DNA from: Chromatiales bacterium
Lineage (GTDB): Bacteria > Pseudomonadota > Gammaproteobacteria > SZUA-152
Assembly: GCA_026982555.1 (NCBI GenBank)
Contig: JALSGT010000154.1
Span: 1-40,157 of the forward strand
Reading direction: 5' to 3'
Length of the DNA: 40,157 nucleotides
A program made the position numbers and the translations under genes. Below the pieces are notes generated by a model. It was not told where the DNA came from. It worked only from the letters and a program-made list of their open reading frames with translations, and did no database searches. Position 1 is the first letter of the stretch, and the number at the start of each line of letters is the position of its first letter. Below are positions 26,617 through 37,811 of this stretch, piece after piece.

Positions 26617-28085
26617 GACAAACCCTCCTTCAGCTGCTGCGGCAACTGGCCGGCAACAACACCAATAGAGCCCGCACCCAGCGTCAGCAACACATCACCC
26701 TCACGCAACACGCTTTGCAGAGTCGTTGCAAGATCATCCACATTTTCCACAAATACCGGGTCCAGCTGCCCACGGGTGCGTATCGCGCGACACAGGGCAC
26801 GGCCATCATCACCGCCCTGCGATTGTTCACCTGCCGCAAACACTTCTAACAATAACAAGACATCTACTTCGCAAAGCACTTTGACAAAATCTTCAAACAG
26901 GTCACGGGTGCGCGAAAAACGGTGCGGCTGAAAAGCCAGCACCAAACGCCGGCCAGGCCAGGCCTTGCGTGCGGCCTCCAGCGTCGCCGCTACTTCACGC
27001 GGATGATGGCCATAGTCATCGACCAACAGCACGTTACCTGCGGCGGTTTGCAATTCACCATAAACCTGAAAGCGTCGGCCAATACCTTCAAAACCCGCCA
27101 GTCCGTTTTGAATGGCTTCGTCACTGACACCCAGCTCAGTGGCCACGGCAATGGCTGCCAGGGCATTCAGCGCGTTATGCGCGCCGGGCATATTCAGCGT
27201 CACCGCCAGTTCGGTTTCGTGATCCTTGCGCTGCACCCGGAAGTGGGTGTGTGGTCCCTGTTGCTGCAAATCCAGTCCGCGCACATCGGCGTCTACAGAT
27301 TCAAATCCGTAGGTCAGCACCGGCTTGGAAATTTCCGGCAGCAGTTCGCGTACCACCGGGTCATCGATACACATCACGGCCAAACCATAAAAAGGCAGAT
27401 GATGTAAAAATTCGAGAAAAGCCTGACGCAAATTGGCAAAATCACCGCCGTAGGTTTCCATGTGGTCGGCATCAATATTGGTGACCACGGCCATCATCGG
27501 TGCAAGGTACAAAAACGAGGCGTCACTTTCGTCGGCTTCGGCCACCAGATAACGGCTCTCACCAAGGCGTGCGTGGGAACCGGCACTGTTAAGCAGACCA
27601 CCGATAACAAAGGTGGGGTCCAGCCCGTCTTCGGCCAGCAGACTCGCCGTCAAACTGGTGGTGGTCGTCTTGCCATGCGTTCCCGCAATGGCAATGCCAA
27701 AACGAAAACGCATCAGTTCAGCCAGCATTTCAGCACGGGGCACAACGGGAATACGCGCTTCACGCGCGGCCATGACTTCCGGGTTGTCTGCCGATACAGC
27801 CGTGGACGTAACCACCACGTCACAACCTTTTACGTTCGCTGCATCGTGGCCTTTGAATATGTCAGCGCCCAGGTTAGCCAGCCGACGGGTCACCGCATTG
27901 TCCCGCAGATCCGAACCGGATACGGCATAACCCAAATTAGATAACACTTCGGCAATGCCACCCATGCCCGCACCACCGATGCCCACAAAATGTACACGAT
28001 GAATACGCCCCCAGGCCGGATGTGACTCACCCTTGAGATCCTGCCCTCTGCGCTCAATTCTTGGATTGACGCTTCGTTTAACCAC
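26613..28085 (-). CDS. murC: UDP-N-acetylmuramate--L-alanine ligase
   Basis: A 490-residue Mur ligase adding the first residue, L-Ala, to UDP-MurNAc. The N-terminal Rossmann motif is [18 protein letters not shown], the ATP loop [11 protein letters not shown], with [10 protein letters not shown] and [20 protein letters not shown] further on. The start is GTG 28085, supported by AGGAGGTGA placed just before it, and overlaps murG by eight bases. The N-terminal 20 residues ([17 protein letters not shown]) precede the usual domain. Confidence 0.97.
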   Translation of the reverse strand: MVKRSVNPRIERRGQDLKGESHPAWGRIHRVHFVGIGGAGMGGIAEVLSNLGYAVSGSDLRDNAVTRRLANLGADIFKGHDAANVKGCDVVVTSTAVSADNPEVMAAREARIPVVPRAEMLAELMRFRFGIAIAGTHGKTTTTSLTASLLAEDGLDPTFVIGGLLNSAGSHARLGESRYLVAEADESDASFLYLAPMMAVVTNIDADHMETYGGDFANLRQAFLEFLHHLPFYGLAVMCIDDPVVRELLPEISKPVLTYGFESVDADVRGLDLQQQGPHTHFRVQRKDHETELAVTLNMPGAHNALNALAAIAVATELGVSDEAIQNGLAGFEGIGRRFQVYGELQTAAGNVLLVDDYGHHPREVAATLEAARKAWPGRRLVLAFQPHRFSRTRDLFEDFVKVLCEVDVLLLLEVFAAGEQSQGGDDGRALCRAIRTRGQLDPVFVENVDDLATTLQSVLREGDVLLTLGAGSIGVVAGQLPQQLKEGLS

Positions 28086-29187
28086 GGGTCACCTCCTGCC
28101 TGCCGCCCCGCGCCACCGCCAGACATTGCTCGACCACTTGCGTGGTGGCATCCAGCAATGCCCGCTTGCGTGCGGCTTCAGCCATGGCCGTTAATTTATC
28201 GGCATTAAGCGATAACAAAATCTCACCCAGATATTCGGCTGTCAGCTGCGTTTGCGGCAGTAACACGGCTGCCTGTGCATCCGCCAGATAACGCGCATTG
28301 GCCGTCTGATGATCGTCCACTGCAAAAGGAAAGGGCACCAGAATGGACGGCACGGCGGCAGCCGCCACTTCGGCAATGGTCATGGCACCAGCGCGACACA
28401 GCACCACATCAGCCCAGGCGTAGGCAGCAGCCATGTCGTCAATAAACGCTTCCAGTCGCACATCAATACCCGCTGCTGCATAGGCAGAACGTGCATCATC
28501 AATGTTTCGTTTGCCCGCCTGATGCCAGACCTCGGGACGGGCGGCAGCGTCCAGTGCTGCCAGCGTCTGCGGCACTACCTCATTGAGCCGCGCCGCGCCC
28601 AGACTGCCGCCCACTACCAGCAGGCGCAGTGCAGGGTTCTCTGTATTGACGGTTGCCTTATCAGGCACGGCATCAATAAATGTTTTGCGCAGGGGATTAC
28701 CGGTGTGCAGCACTTTTTCAGAAACGGCAAAAGTGCCGGGGAAAGCTTCCATCACCCGTCGCGCCAACGGTGCCAGCAGACGATTGGTCAATCCGGCACG
28801 GGCATTTTGTTCGTGAATCAGCAATGGCCGCCGTTTCAGCCATGCCGCCAGCCCACCAGGGCCGGAGACAAAACCACCCATGCCCAGCACGGCCGCAGGC
28901 TGGCGCCGGGCAATAATTTTCACGCTTTGTGATAAGGCCAGCAGCAACTTCACCGGTGCCATGAGCAGACTCAATACACCCTTGCCACGCAAGCCGGACA
29001 CCTGCACATAATCAATGGGGAAACCGGCACGCGGCACCACCTCCGCTTCCAGCCCCTGACGTGTCCCCAGCCAGCTGACTTCCACACCACGCGCACGCAG
29101 TTCATCGGCCACCGCCAATGCGGGAAACACATGGCCACCAGTGCCACCGGCCATGACCATGATGCGTAGCGGTTGCGGATTGTTCAC
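28078..29187 (-). CDS. murG: Lipid II synthase, GlcNAc transferase MurG
   Basis: A 369-residue GT-B glycosyltransferase working at the inner face of the membrane, which adds GlcNAc to lipid I. The nucleotide and lipid loops are [11 protein letters not shown] (14-24) and the later [14 protein letters not shown]. The [25 protein letters not shown] block binds UDP-GlcNAc. The start is GTG 29187, overlapping the ftsW stop by four bases (GTGA), with CGGAGG upstream. Confidence 0.97.
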   Translation of the reverse strand: MNNPQPLRIMVMAGGTGGHVFPALAVADELRARGVEVSWLGTRQGLEAEVVPRAGFPIDYVQVSGLRGKGVLSLLMAPVKLLLALSQSVKIIARRQPAAVLGMGGFVSGPGGLAAWLKRRPLLIHEQNARAGLTNRLLAPLARRVMEAFPGTFAVSEKVLHTGNPLRKTFIDAVPDKATVNTENPALRLLVVGGSLGAARLNEVVPQTLAALDAAARPEVWHQAGKRNIDDARSAYAAAGIDVRLEAFIDDMAAAYAWADVVLCRAGAMTIAEVAAAAVPSILVPFPFAVDDHQTANARYLADAQAAVLLPQTQLTAEYLGEILLSLNADKLTAMAEAARKRALLDATTQVVEQCLAVARGGRQEVTRG

Positions 29188-30446
29188 GAACCACGCCTCC
29201 GTTTCGTTACCGCTTTCTGCGCGGTTTTTTGCACGGTGGTTTGTAATGTCGGCACTGTCCGTCGTGCCGCCGGTTGCTTGTCCACCGGATGCTCGTGGGA
29301 AATCCGCAATAACAACGCCACCGCAACACAGCTCATTACAATGCTGGAGCCACCGTAACTCATCAGCGGCAGGGTCAGCCCCTTGGTGGGCAGCACACCC
29401 ATGTTCACACCGAGATTAATAAACGCCTGCAAGCCCAGCCATATGCCAATGCCATACGCCGTATAAGCACCAAAGCGATTACCGCCTTGTGCCGCTGACT
29501 GTCCCACCACAAAGGCACGCCACACAAGCAGCACAAACAGACCAATCACCAGCACCACACCGATCAGGCCCAGTTCTTCGGCCAGTACGGCAAACAAAAA
29601 ATCCGTGTGTGCTTCGGGCAGGTAAAACAGTTTCTGCACGCTGCTCCCCAGGCCCACTCCCAGCCACTCACCACGACCAAAGGCAATCAATGCCTGAGTG
29701 AGCTGGAAACCACTGTCAAACGGGTCTGCCCAGGGGTTCACAAATGACGTTAGACGCTCTACCCGGTAGGGGGAAGACACCGCCACAGCCGCGACTACGG
29801 CAGACATGCCAAGGAACAGCACGGCAAACTGCCACAACCGTACACCGCCCAAAAACATCATGCCCAGTACGGTGGCGGTGATAACGGCGGCTGCACCAAA
29901 ATCAGGTTCCAGTAATAACAGCACACCAATCAGGCCTACCAGCATCATGGGTTTGAGAAAACCTTTTACCGATTCACGCACCTCGTCGCCACGCCGCACC
30001 AGATAACCCGCCAGATAAATCACGATAAACAACTTCATCATTTCCGACGGCTGGACATTCACCGGTCCCAGTGACAGCCAGCGCACGCTGCCGTTGATTT
30101 CACGCCCGAGAAACAGCACGCTGACCAGCAAACTCATGCCCAACAGCAAAAACCAGGGGCCGAGACGTTCCCAATACACCAGGCGCACATTCAATACCGC
30201 AAAACCAATCAGCAAACCCAGCGTCACAAACGCGCTCTGTCGCCATAAATAAAAAAGCGGGTCATTCATCTGACGTTCGGCAATGGACACCGAGGCCGAG
30301 GCCACCATGACCAGCCCCACGGCCAGCAACATAATGGCTGCCGTCAACAAAACGGCATCCAGCGGGAAACGCCCATGACGCTGATTCGCTGTCACATTCG
30401 CGGTATGGACAAAATTACGCAGTACAGGAATCGTATCAGCACTCAT
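29184..30446 (-). CDS. ftsW: Peptidoglycan glycosyltransferase FtsW
   Basis: A 420-residue SEDS protein with about ten membrane helices. It polymerises glycan strands at the septum together with FtsI. Family segments include RWLSLGPVNVQPSEMMKLFI, LLEPDFGAAAVI, GLGSSVQKLFYLPEAHTDF and the ending GLTLPLMSYGGSSIV. ATG 30446 overlaps the murD stop by four bases. The C-terminus ends in a basic tail ([14 protein letters not shown]). Confidence 0.96.
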   Translation of the reverse strand: MSADTIPVLRNFVHTANVTANQRHGRFPLDAVLLTAAIMLLAVGLVMVASASVSIAERQMNDPLFYLWRQSAFVTLGLLIGFAVLNVRLVYWERLGPWFLLLGMSLLVSVLFLGREINGSVRWLSLGPVNVQPSEMMKLFIVIYLAGYLVRRGDEVRESVKGFLKPMMLVGLIGVLLLLEPDFGAAAVITATVLGMMFLGGVRLWQFAVLFLGMSAVVAAVAVSSPYRVERLTSFVNPWADPFDSGFQLTQALIAFGRGEWLGVGLGSSVQKLFYLPEAHTDFLFAVLAEELGLIGVVLVIGLFVLLVWRAFVVGQSAAQGGNRFGAYTAYGIGIWLGLQAFINLGVNMGVLPTKGLTLPLMSYGGSSIVMSCVAVALLLRISHEHPVDKQPAARRTVPTLQTTVQKTAQKAVTKRRRGS

Positions 30447-31891
30447 AACCCGTCTCCCTCAACGACTGGCAATGCACGTACAGCGGCCATAAAGGCTTCA
30501 CCCCGTGCAACAAAACCGGAAAACATATCGAAACTGGCACAGGCTGGCGACAACAGCACCGTATCGCCGGGTTGCGCAAGCGACTGCGCCTGTATCACGG
30601 CTTCTGCCATCGCATCTTTTGTAGAAGATATCCGCACCACTGGCACAGCATCCGCCAGGGCTTTTTCCATCAGTGCCGCATCTTCACCCAGCAAAATGAC
30701 AGCACGCACCTTGCCTTTTATGGCATCCGCCAGCGGTGAAAAATCAGCACCTTTGCCCTGCCCGCCCGCAATCAACACCAGCGGCCCGGCCAAACCCTGC
30801 ACCGCAGACAGTGTGGCTCCCACATTGGTACCTTTGGAATCATTGATCCAGCGAATACCACCAGTCTCGGCGACAAACTGCGTACGGTGCGGCAAACCGG
30901 GAAAGGTTTTCAGCGTGGCTAACATATCCACCATGGGCAGTCCCATCACCTCACCCAGCGCCAGCGCGGCCAGTGCATTGGCCTGAGCCTGTTCACCTGC
31001 CATGCGTATCTGTGCAACCGGCAGCAAAGCTTCTGTACCACGCGCTAACCATAATTCATTGTTTGCGTTATTCAGGCTGATGCGCCCGAATTGATCTTCA
31101 GCGGGGACATCCAGACCAAAACTGATTTTTTGCTGCGGTACGTTATCTGCCAGCATCGCCACCACCTGTGAATCATCACGGTTAAACACCGCCACACCCT
31201 GTGCAGCCAGTCCGGCATCACTGTAAATACGCTGCTTGCTGGCCACGTAATGGGCCAGGTCATCGTAACGATCCAGATGATCGGCACTGATGTTCAGCAC
31301 CACTGTGGCAGCGGCACGTAAGGAATATGTGCTGTCCAGCTGAAAGCTCGACAATTCCAGCAGGTAAAAATCCGGCTCGTTTTCCTTGAGCAATTCCAGC
31401 GCCGGTATGCCAATGTTGCCGCCCGTGCGCACATCCCGGCCAGCCGTTTTTGCCATTTCACTCAACAGCGAAGTAACTGTACTTTTCCCGTTAGAACCGG
31501 TGATGGCCACAATGGGTGCCTGCGCCATTCGTGCAAAAATGTCGATATCACCCATCACTTCCACACCGCGACGTTGCGCATCGACAATCAACGGCTCGCG
31601 CAATGAAATACCCGGGCTGACAATCAGGCGCTGCGCCCAGGCAAACAGCTTTTCATCAAAACCACCCAGGCTGGTTTTCACTGTGGGACATTCAGCACGC
31701 AGGGCGACAATACCCGGCGGCTGTTCGCGACTGTCCGTCACCGCAAACGGCACGCCCTGTTGAACCAGAAAACGTACACAGGACAAACCGCTTTGTCCCA
31801 GGCCCACCACCAGCGTCGGCACGGGGGTTAAACCGTTGTTATGTGTTGTGACGTTTATCATGTTCAGGGTTGCGTTCAAAGTTGCGTTCAT
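30443..31891 (-). CDS. murD: UDP-N-acetylmuramoyl-L-alanine--D-glutamate ligase
   Basis: A 482-residue Mur ligase adding D-Glu. LVVGLGQSGLSCVRFL is the N-terminal nucleotide fold, ITGSNGKSTVTSLL the ATP loop, and NDSKGTNVGATLSAVQG the substrate region. The N-terminus carries a tandem repeat (NATLNATLN) before MINVTTHNN. Two starts are therefore possible, ATG 31891 or ATG 31861, neither with a clear ribosome site. The first leaves a ten-base gap to mraY and is kept by default. Confidence 0.94.
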   Translation of the reverse strand: MNATLNATLNMINVTTHNNGLTPVPTLVVGLGQSGLSCVRFLVQQGVPFAVTDSREQPPGIVALRAECPTVKTSLGGFDEKLFAWAQRLIVSPGISLREPLIVDAQRRGVEVMGDIDIFARMAQAPIVAITGSNGKSTVTSLLSEMAKTAGRDVRTGGNIGIPALELLKENEPDFYLLELSSFQLDSTYSLRAAATVVLNISADHLDRYDDLAHYVASKQRIYSDAGLAAQGVAVFNRDDSQVVAMLADNVPQQKISFGLDVPAEDQFGRISLNNANNELWLARGTEALLPVAQIRMAGEQAQANALAALALGEVMGLPMVDMLATLKTFPGLPHRTQFVAETGGIRWINDSKGTNVGATLSAVQGLAGPLVLIAGGQGKGADFSPLADAIKGKVRAVILLGEDAALMEKALADAVPVVRISSTKDAMAEAVIQAQSLAQPGDTVLLSPACASFDMFSGFVARGEAFMAAVRALPVVEGDGL

Positions 31892-31901
31892 TGCAAAGTA
31901 T

Positions 31902-32984
31902 TTAACGTATTTTCAACGTGGCCAGGCCGACCAGAACCAGAATGACAGTGATGATCCAGAAGCGCACAATCACCCGGGGTTCAGGCCAGCCTTTTAGTTC
32001 AAAATGATGGTGTAACGGTGCCATGCGGAAAATACGCTTGCCGGTCAATTTGTAGGACGTTACCTGCATGATTACCGACAGGGTTTCAATCACAAACACC
32101 CCGCCCATGATCACCAGCACCAGCTCCTGACGTGTGACCACGGCAACAATACCCAGCGCCGCGCCCAGTGCCAGCGCACCGATGTCTCCCATAAACACCA
32201 TGGCGGGATAAGTGTTAAACCAGAGAAACCCCAGACCGGCACCCACCAGAGCGCCGCAAAAAACCACCACTTCACCCACGCCGGGGATATACGGAATGGC
32301 AAGATATTCTGCAAATTTCATGTGACCCGTGACATAGGCAAAGAGCCCCAGGGCACCGGCCACCATCACCGTTGGTAAAATGGCTAAACCATCAAGACCG
32401 TCGGTAAGATTCACTGCATTGCTGGAGCCCACAATAGTCAGATACACCAGCAGGATAAACATCGGCCCCAGCACAATGGCCACGTCCTTGAAAAACGGGA
32501 CAAACAATTGTGTCTGCGCCGGAATGCTTGCAGCATCATATAAAAACCAGGCAGCTCCCAGCGCAATCAGCGATTGCCAAAAATATTTATAGCGTGCAAT
32601 CAATCCGCGCGAGTCTTTTTTGACTAACTTCTTGTAGTCATCCACCCAGCCAACCACACCAAACAGAATGGTGACCAACAACACCACCCACATGTAGGAA
32701 TTGCTCAGGTCTGACCACAGCAATGTGCTGACCGAAATTGCCACCAGAATCAATGCACCCCCCATCGTGGGTGTACCGGCTTTTTGCAAATGACTTTCCG
32801 GACCATCGTCACGCACGGTCTGACCAATCTGATAATGATTGAGCCGGCGGATCATCGTCGGACCCACCACAAATGAAATCAGCAGCGCCGTTAATGCGCC
32901 AAGAATGGCGCGCAAGGTCAAATACTGAAACACACCAAAGCCGCTGTGGAACTGGGTCAGATAATCGGCGAGATAAAGCAGCAT
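31902..32984 (-). CDS. mraY: Phospho-MurNAc-pentapeptide transferase
   Basis: A 360-residue membrane enzyme with about ten helices that joins phospho-MurNAc-pentapeptide to undecaprenyl phosphate, making lipid I. Active-site stretches are [26 protein letters not shown], the [11 protein letters not shown] loop, and [14 protein letters not shown] with its histidine triplet. ATG 32984 shares one base with the murF stop (TAATG) and follows GGAGGGG. Confidence 0.97.
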   Translation of the reverse strand: MLLYLADYLTQFHSGFGVFQYLTLRAILGALTALLISFVVGPTMIRRLNHYQIGQTVRDDGPESHLQKAGTPTMGGALILVAISVSTLLWSDLSNSYMWVVLLVTILFGVVGWVDDYKKLVKKDSRGLIARYKYFWQSLIALGAAWFLYDAASIPAQTQLFVPFFKDVAIVLGPMFILLVYLTIVGSSNAVNLTDGLDGLAILPTVMVAGALGLFAYVTGHMKFAEYLAIPYIPGVGEVVVFCGALVGAGLGFLWFNTYPAMVFMGDIGALALGAALGIVAVVTRQELVLVIMGGVFVIETLSVIMQVTSYKLTGKRIFRMAPLHHHFELKGWPEPRVIVRFWIITVILVLVGLATLKIR

Positions 32985-34399
32985 TAGTTTATCCCCTCCA
33001 CAGCCCCGGCCACAGACAGCGCAGTCACCACATTTTCCATCTGTGCCGAGCGTGAGCCTTTCACCAACAGCGTAACGTCTTCGTGCAGGTCTTCCTGCAA
33101 GTGGGAGATCAATTCATCTTGTGCCGCAAAATGCTCGCCGTGTTCACCAAAAGCCTGTACAGCGTATAGAGAATACTCACCCACTGCATACAAACGACTG
33201 ACACCGGTCTTGCGTGCCTGATAACCTGCCTGCTGGTGGTATTCCACTGCCTTTGCACCCAGCTCCGCCATATCACCTAACGCGAGATAGTGATCACCAC
33301 GACATTGCGCCAATACATCCAATGCCGCATTTAACGATGCCGGGTTGGCGTTGTAGGTATCATCAATAATCTGTGCGCCATGAATGCCCGCTTTGCGTTG
33401 CAGACGACCCGACACCGGCTTCATTGATTCCAGACCGGTTTTCACATTTGCAAGACTGGCACCTGCGGCCAGCGCCGCTGCCGTGGCCGCCAATGCATTG
33501 GCGGCGTTATGACGACCTTCCAGCGGCAGAGTCACTTGTACCTCACCCGCCGGGGTAAATATTTGCAGGGTGCCATCGAGAGTGCCATCGGTGATTAATA
33601 CACCACGCACTTCGGCATCAACACCGGCATCGCCTTCCGCTTCCGCAGACAAAGAAAAACGCACAATTGTGCGCGGTTCCGCCTGCGCCTGCCATAACCC
33701 GGCAAAAACATCATCCGCATTAATAATGGCCACGCCATTTGCCGCCAGGTTTTCAAAAATCTCGCCCTTGGTTTTTGCCACCACATCCACTGAACCAAAA
33801 CCTTCCAGATGCGCACCTGCTGCATTGGTGACAATGGCCACAGTGGGTTGTACAAATGCCGTCAGGTAAGCGATATCACCAGGACCACTGGCACCTTCTT
33901 CAACCACCGCCGCAACATGTTCCGCACGCAGAGCCAATAAGGTACGCGGCACACCCACTTCATTATTAAAATTGGCCTGAGTGGCCAATACACTGCCCTT
34001 GCACGACATAATCGCCGCCAGCATTTCCTTGACGGTGGTTTTGCCGTTGCTGCCGGTAACCGCAATGAGCGGAATCGCAAACTGCTGTCGCCAGTTGGCC
34101 GCCAGTTGTGCATAAGCACGTTGGCTATCACTGACAATAATCTGCGGAACCACTGTATCAACCGGCTGCGTCACTACGACCGCTACCGCACCTTTTTGTA
34201 CGGCATAGGCAACAAAGTCATGGCCATCAAAATGTGGTCCGCTCAACGCCACAAATAATTGGCCCGGTACCACTTCACGGGTGTCTGTACTGATACCGGA
34301 AAAGGATATTGTTTTTCCATCGCCCCGCAGTTCGCCCTGCAACAGTTCGCAAGCGGCTTCCACGGTATTGATGCCGGGTGAAATCTGACGGGCATTCAT
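32984..34399 (-). CDS. murF: UDP-MurNAc-tripeptide--D-alanyl-D-alanine ligase
   Basis: A 471-residue Mur ligase adding D-Ala-D-Ala, the last cytoplasmic step of the precursor. [15 protein letters not shown] is the ATP loop, [11 protein letters not shown] follows, and [11 protein letters not shown] is diagnostic for MurF. The stretch [12 protein letters not shown] replaces the more usual E-M/L-G-A-...-G-E-I, a mild departure. ATG 34399 shares its first base with the murE stop; a GTG three bases earlier is also usable. GGAGGG lies upstream. Confidence 0.96.
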   Translation of the reverse strand: MNARQISPGINTVEAACELLQGELRGDGKTISFSGISTDTREVVPGQLFVALSGPHFDGHDFVAYAVQKGAVAVVVTQPVDTVVPQIIVSDSQRAYAQLAANWRQQFAIPLIAVTGSNGKTTVKEMLAAIMSCKGSVLATQANFNNEVGVPRTLLALRAEHVAAVVEEGASGPGDIAYLTAFVQPTVAIVTNAAGAHLEGFGSVDVVAKTKGEIFENLAANGVAIINADDVFAGLWQAQAEPRTIVRFSLSAEAEGDAGVDAEVRGVLITDGTLDGTLQIFTPAGEVQVTLPLEGRHNAANALAATAAALAAGASLANVKTGLESMKPVSGRLQRKAGIHGAQIIDDTYNANPASLNAALDVLAQCRGDHYLALGDMAELGAKAVEYHQQAGYQARKTGVSRLYAVGEYSLYAVQAFGEHGEHFAAQDELISHLQEDLHEDVTLLVKGSRSAQMENVVTALSVAGAVEGIN

Positions 34400-35958
34400 C
34401 ACGATAGCCCTCCAGCGGATTTGCGCAGCGCCAGCACCCGCTCAACTTCATGAGCATCACTGAATGGCAAACGCTCATCACCGACAAGCTGCACATCTTC
34501 ATGTCCCTTGCCGGCAATCAGCACCACATCATCTTCCGCTGCGGAGAGAATCGCTTTCTCAATAGCGCTGGCACGATCTGCAATGATCAGCACATCATCC
34601 ACCCGGGTAAACCCCTGAAGAATATCGGCGACAATCACCTGCGTATTTTCCGTGCGCGGATTGTCATCGGTCACAATCACTTTATCCGCCAGTTGCTCCG
34701 CTGCCGCTGCCATTAGCGGACGTTTGCTGCGATCCCGGTCACCTCCGCAACCAAATACGCACCACAGATCGGGAGCCATGACGACACCGGCCTGTGCTGC
34801 GGTATGTGCCCGCACGGCAACCAGCACCTGCTGCAAAGCGTCCGGGGTATGCGCATAATCCACCACCACCAAAGGCTGATGATTGCTGCCACCATAACCC
34901 TGCATACGTCCCGGTACCGACTGCACGTCAGACAAACGTTGCAAGGCATCATCAAAAGCAATACCACTGGCCAGTAACGCACCCAGTGCCGCCAACAGGT
35001 TGGACGCATTAAACGCACCCAGCAGCGGCACCTGTAAATCACCTTTACCCCAGTCACTTTCCACATGCATGCGCAGGCCATTACGGTCTAACTGCAAATT
35101 GGAACCCAGCAAAGAAGGCAGAACGTCATCCCGTCCCTTGCCGTCACCAAAACCATAACTCACCGTACCCACCGCACCCGGCATCGAGGTCAGCATTTTC
35201 CGACCATAATCATCATCGATATTGATCACTGCGTATTTCAGGCCTTGGGTCTCGAACAGACGTCGTTTGGCCTGCGCATAATTTTCCATCGTACCGTGAT
35301 AATCCAGATGCTCATGACTGAGATTCGTGAACACCGCCACATCAAATGCCACACCCGCCACCCGTCCCTGATCAAGACCGTGCGAGGATGCTTCCATAAC
35401 CACCCACTTCACATTTTCGTGGCGCAAGTCATCCAGCAGGGTATGCAGGGTAATCGCATCCGGCGTGGTAAAACCGCCTTTTTCCAGCTGGCCAAACACG
35501 CCATTACCCAACGTGCCAAGCACGCCACAGGGTGCTTTTTGTTGCAACGCATGAGCAATAAACTGCGTCACCGAGGTTTTACCATTGGTGCCGGTAACAC
35601 CAATCACAAACTGTTCTTTCGTCGGCTCGCCATAAAATCGCTCAGCGATGCGGCCCACCCTGTTTTTCAAGTCCGGCACACCGTACACCGGCACCTGCCT
35701 GTCACCGCGCATTTCCTGCCGTGCTATAGAAGACGCCCACAACACCGCGCTCGCACCGCGTGCAATAGCGTCATCAATAAATTCCTTGCCATGTACCTGT
35801 TCGCCCTCCAGGGCAAAAAACAGATCGCCCTTTTGTGTCTTTCGGCTGTCCAGGCACAACCCGCCAATGGGCAGCGCAGGTGCCTGCCGAATAAAATAAA
35901 TGCCGGCAATCAGCTCGGCAAAGGTTAATGGTTTTGGTGTGGGCTGCACGCTCATCAT
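34399..35958 (-). CDS. murE: UDP-MurNAc-L-Ala-D-Glu--meso-diaminopimelate ligase
   Basis: A 519-residue Mur ligase adding the third residue. GVTGTNGKTSVTQF is the ATP loop. DDNPRTE contains the DNPR motif that selects meso-diaminopimelate, fitting a Gram-negative cell wall. SSHGLDQGRVAG and NLSHEHLDYHG are also present. Two adjacent ATG codons (35958, 35955) are available; the first overlaps the ftsI stop by four bases. Confidence 0.96.
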   Translation of the reverse strand: MMSVQPTPKPLTFAELIAGIYFIRQAPALPIGGLCLDSRKTQKGDLFFALEGEQVHGKEFIDDAIARGASAVLWASSIARQEMRGDRQVPVYGVPDLKNRVGRIAERFYGEPTKEQFVIGVTGTNGKTSVTQFIAHALQQKAPCGVLGTLGNGVFGQLEKGGFTTPDAITLHTLLDDLRHENVKWVVMEASSHGLDQGRVAGVAFDVAVFTNLSHEHLDYHGTMENYAQAKRRLFETQGLKYAVINIDDDYGRKMLTSMPGAVGTVSYGFGDGKGRDDVLPSLLGSNLQLDRNGLRMHVESDWGKGDLQVPLLGAFNASNLLAALGALLASGIAFDDALQRLSDVQSVPGRMQGYGGSNHQPLVVVDYAHTPDALQQVLVAVRAHTAAQAGVVMAPDLWCVFGCGGDRDRSKRPLMAAAAEQLADKVIVTDDNPRTENTQVIVADILQGFTRVDDVLIIADRASAIEKAILSAAEDDVVLIAGKGHEDVQLVGDERLPFSDAHEVERVLALRKSAGGLS

Positions 35959-37688
35959 TGTTTCCCGCCCAAAAATGCCAGCCGCTGGCTGGCATCCGGG
36001 TTTACGTTATCCGGGGGAATATCCAGCATGCGTAAAGCCCCCGCCATGACCCTGGAAAACACCGGGGCCGCCACAGCACCGCCGTAATATTCTTCACCAC
36101 GCGGCTCGTCAATGATCACCACCATGGCCAGACGCGGATCACTGGCCGGTGCAAGACCGGCAAATAACGCCAGATAGCTATCCTCAACATATCCTCCAGC
36201 ACCGGATTTTTTCACCGTGCCGGTTTTACCGGCAATGCGATAACCCGGTACCGCAGCCCGGGTGCCGGTGCCACCTTCTTCCACAACACGCTCCAGCATT
36301 CGGCGTACCTTGCGTAAACTGTTTTCACTCAATACGGGTTCGTACAGGGAGGCCAGCTCTGCGGCCTGTGCTTCGCTGCGACGTAAAAAACTCACTGGCA
36401 ACGGGCGGCCATCACTGGCCAATGCGGCATAAGCACGCGCCAGCTGCATGGCCGTTACCGACAGTCCGTAACCGTAAGACACCGTGGCGCGCTGGATGTC
36501 ATGCCAGGCACCAAAGTCAGTTAACAATCCCGACGGCTCACCCGGAAAACCGCTGCCGGAGTCTGCACCCAGGCCCACGCTGGCAAAAACCTGCCACAGG
36601 TGTTCCGGGGAAATCGACAATGCCAGCTTGCTGGCACCCACGTTGCTGGATTTTTGCAGGATGGTGGAAACATCAATAACACCGTAATCACGAAAATCAC
36701 GAATGGTTTTACGACCCACTTTCAAGTACCCCGGACGCACATCCACGACCGTGTTGCTGTTAAAACGCCCGGTTTCCAGTGCAGCCGCCACCGTAAACGG
36801 CTTGATGGTAGAGCCGGGCTCAAACACATCGGTTACCGCACGATTACGCAAATGGCTGCTTTTCAATTTACTGCGATTATTGGGGTTGTAAGCAGGCTGG
36901 TTAACCATGGCCAGCACTTCACCGGTACGCACATCAAGAATCACGACCGAACCGGCATCGGCACGATGGCTTTTTACTGCGGCTTTCAGTTCGCGGTAGG
37001 CCAGATACTGCAAGCGGCGATCAATGCTGAGCACAATATCTTCGCCCGGCTGCGGCTCGGAAACGCGCTCGACGTTTTCCACCACGCGGCCAATACGATC
37101 TTTGATCACCCGCTTGGCTCCCGCAATGCTTTTGAGCCGTGCATCGTAGACCAGCTCCATACCTTCCTGACCTTCGTCATCCACATTGGTGAAACCCACC
37201 ACATGGGCGGTGACTTCACCGGCTGGATAAAAACGTTTGTATTCCGGCAGCAAAGCCACCCCTGGCACTTCCAGCGCCATGACTTTTTGTGCCAGACCGG
37301 GAGCGACCCGGCGTTTCAGATACATGAATTCCTTATCGCGTTTTGCCGCCAGCTGACGCGCCAGTACACCGCGCTTGAGTCCCAGCACCCTGCTCAGTTG
37401 CGGCCAGCTGTCACGCGCCAGAATCAACTCCTGAGGATTAGCCCACACCGAATCCACCGGCGTACTGATGGCCAGCGGTTCACCAAGGCGATCTGTAATC
37501 ATGCCACGGTGTGCAGGCTCGGAAACCACGCGCGAATAACGGGCATCACCCTGCCCTTGCAGAAAATCCTTACGCACTACCTGCAAATCCACCGCGCGCG
37601 CCACCAGTGCCAGGCCCGCCAGGCTCAGCACCGCAAGCACCAACAAACGTCGGCCACGATAAGTGGGGATAGATGATGATTCGCTCAT
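35955..37688 (-). CDS. ftsI: Septal peptidoglycan transpeptidase FtsI (PBP3)
   Basis: A 577-residue class B penicillin-binding protein: short cytoplasmic tail, one membrane helix (about 14-33), a pedestal domain (RGMITDRLGEPLAIST) and a transpeptidase domain. The catalytic motifs are STIK (FEPGSTIKPF), SSN (QKSSNVGASKL) and KTGT (IAGKTGTVKKSG). ATG 37688 has no strong ribosome site. The 123-base gap before it, holding a repeat element, is among the widest within this cluster. It crosslinks septal peptidoglycan with FtsW. Confidence 0.96.
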   Translation of the reverse strand: MSESSSIPTYRGRRLLVLAVLSLAGLALVARAVDLQVVRKDFLQGQGDARYSRVVSEPAHRGMITDRLGEPLAISTPVDSVWANPQELILARDSWPQLSRVLGLKRGVLARQLAAKRDKEFMYLKRRVAPGLAQKVMALEVPGVALLPEYKRFYPAGEVTAHVVGFTNVDDEGQEGMELVYDARLKSIAGAKRVIKDRIGRVVENVERVSEPQPGEDIVLSIDRRLQYLAYRELKAAVKSHRADAGSVVILDVRTGEVLAMVNQPAYNPNNRSKLKSSHLRNRAVTDVFEPGSTIKPFTVAAALETGRFNSNTVVDVRPGYLKVGRKTIRDFRDYGVIDVSTILQKSSNVGASKLALSISPEHLWQVFASVGLGADSGSGFPGEPSGLLTDFGAWHDIQRATVSYGYGLSVTAMQLARAYAALASDGRPLPVSFLRRSEAQAAELASLYEPVLSENSLRKVRRMLERVVEEGGTGTRAAVPGYRIAGKTGTVKKSGAGGYVEDSYLALFAGLAPASDPRLAMVVIIDEPRGEEYYGGAVAAPVFSRVMAGALRMLDIPPDNVNPDASQRLAFLGGKQ

Positions 37689-37725
37689 TTATGTAAACTC
37701 AATTTACTCAATTATTTTTTTCATT

Positions 37726-37798
37726 CTGGTTCCCATACTGCAATAAAACGCTGGCACGACAGGTATCCCCACACAGGAGAGCATGGGGACAAGAGCCG
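37726..37798. repeat. Palindromic repeat element, copy 2 (ftsL-ftsI spacer)
   Basis: Both ends match copy 1 in inverted orientation: 20 exact bases at 37779-37798 and 11 at 37726-37736. The middle has diverged and is about 20 bases shorter. ATCCCCAC at 37764-37771 also aligns with the copy-1 hairpin. It lies between ftsL and ftsI, inside an otherwise tightly packed gene cluster, and presumably is transcribed with it. Confidence 0.75.
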
Positions 37799-37811
37799 AA
37801 AACACCCGCAC

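Noticed and set aside
36600-37676. 358-residue plus-strand frame inside ftsI
   Set aside because: Antisense shadow of ftsI; length is due to codon bias in the real gene.
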